Shown: in pieces, positions 4,890-5,191 of the stretch
Layout: every line of letters begins with the position of its first letter
How positions within the stretch are numbered: the first letter of the stretch is position 1
DNA from: Clostridiales bacterium
GTDB lineage: Bacteria > Bacillota > Clostridia > Peptostreptococcales > Anaerovoracaceae
Assembly (NCBI GenBank): GCA_009778415.1
Contig: WRJV01000159.1
Coordinates: 1-5,191, forward strand
Length of the DNA: 5,191 nt
Reading direction: 5' to 3'
The notes under the pieces: generated by a model
The model's database searches: none
The model's input: only the letters and a program-made list of their open reading frames with translations
Told to the model about the DNA's origin: nothing
Translations under genes and position numbers: made by a program

Positions 4890-5191
4890 ATGAAAAAAAT
4901 CGCGTTTGTCGGTGCCGGGAGCTTTGAGTTCACCCGGGAGCTTGTAAGGGACATATTGACGTTCCCCGCACTCAGCGACATTGAAATCGCGCTGATGGAC
5001 ATAGACCCGCAAAAGCTCGAATTCAGCCGCAAGGCTTGCGAAAAAATCGTCAAGGCAGGAGGCTACGGTGCTACCGTGACCGCCACGACAGACCTTACGC
5101 AGGCGCTAACGTCGGCCGACGGTGTTGCCATCACAATTTTGTCCGGCGGGCCTTCGGTGTTTCGCACAGACATCGAAATCCCCAAAAAATA
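4890..5191 (+). CDS. Glycoside hydrolase family 4 enzyme (alpha-galactosidase/alpha-glucosidase type), 5' part
   Basis: Only the first 100 codons are in the window; the frame is still open at the right edge. The start is a Rossmann fold for NAD: IAFVGAGSFEF (4-14) with the glycine-rich loop, then IALMDIDPQKLE (33-44), where D37 would hold the nicotinamide-nucleotide ribose. Next come a TDLTQAL segment (68-74), ADGVAITILSGG (77-88) and FRTDIEIPKK (91-100). This order is characteristic of GH4 enzymes, which cleave glycosides by an unusual oxidation-elimination mechanism needing NAD and a divalent metal such as Mn. The general look (TRELVRDILTFPAL) is closest to those labelled alpha-galactosidase or alpha-glucosidase. 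The metal-binding Cys/His motifs and the residues that set sugar specificity lie beyond the edge. The gene begins 11 bases after the permease stop, so it is cotranscribed and probably hydrolyses the imported sugar in the cytoplasm. No signal peptide is present. Confidence 0.88.
   Translation, partial: MKKIAFVGAGSFEFTRELVRDILTFPALSDIEIALMDIDPQKLEFSRKACEKIVKAGGYGATVTATTDLTQALTSADGVAITILSGGPSVFRTDIEIPKK

Noticed and set aside
1..5191. CRISPR array, tRNA, rRNA, insertion sequence or riboswitch
   Set aside because: No regularly spaced repeats, no tRNA cloverleaf, no transposase and no recognisable riboswitch core were seen on either strand.

Overview
The window looks like a piece of a Gram-positive Firmicutes genome, most likely a clostridial-type anaerobe. 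The grounds are strong AGGAGG-type ribosome binding sites, a sugar-binding protein that is a lipoprotein with a short Lys-rich signal peptide and a Gly/Ser linker, a sugar ABC operon without its own ATPase, and a stand-alone HD-GYP protein. This placement is inferred from style; no marker gene is present.

Layout, all on the + strand. (1) Bases 52-1308 encode a soluble tandem-HD protein. Its C-terminal half is a complete HD-GYP cyclic-di-GMP phosphodiesterase-type domain and its N-terminal half is a degenerate HD domain. (2) Bases 1305-1629 hold the wreck of a type II toxin-antitoxin locus. A RelB/DinJ-like antitoxin core has lost its N-terminal strand. Its tail runs out of frame into the last ~33 codons of a PIN-domain (VapC-type) toxin. 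An 11-bp direct repeat brackets this remnant. (3) Bases 1630-1830 are an intergenic leader with a plausible sigma-A promoter, an imperfect palindrome at the predicted transcript start, a six-codon ORF with a near-perfect Shine-Dalgarno site, and the ribosome binding site of the next gene. (4) From 1831 to the right edge lies a compact carbohydrate-uptake operon: solute-binding lipoprotein, two MalF/MalG-type permeases (TTG start for the first, zero-gap junction to the second), and the 5' part of a glycoside hydrolase family 4 gene cut by the window end.

How the genes work together: the lipoprotein captures an oligosaccharide outside the cell, and the two permeases form the channel. An ATPase encoded elsewhere (MsmK/MsmX-like, inferred) would power import. 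The cytoplasmic NAD-dependent GH4 enzyme then cleaves the imported glycoside. GH4 membership points to an alpha-galactoside or alpha-glucoside, but the exact sugar cannot be read from this window. The HD-GYP gene appears unrelated and is separated from the operon by the decayed toxin-antitoxin remnant.

I do not see a convincing new biological system. The most informative unusual element is the antitoxin/toxin deletion scar, followed by the leader mini-ORF of the sugar operon.
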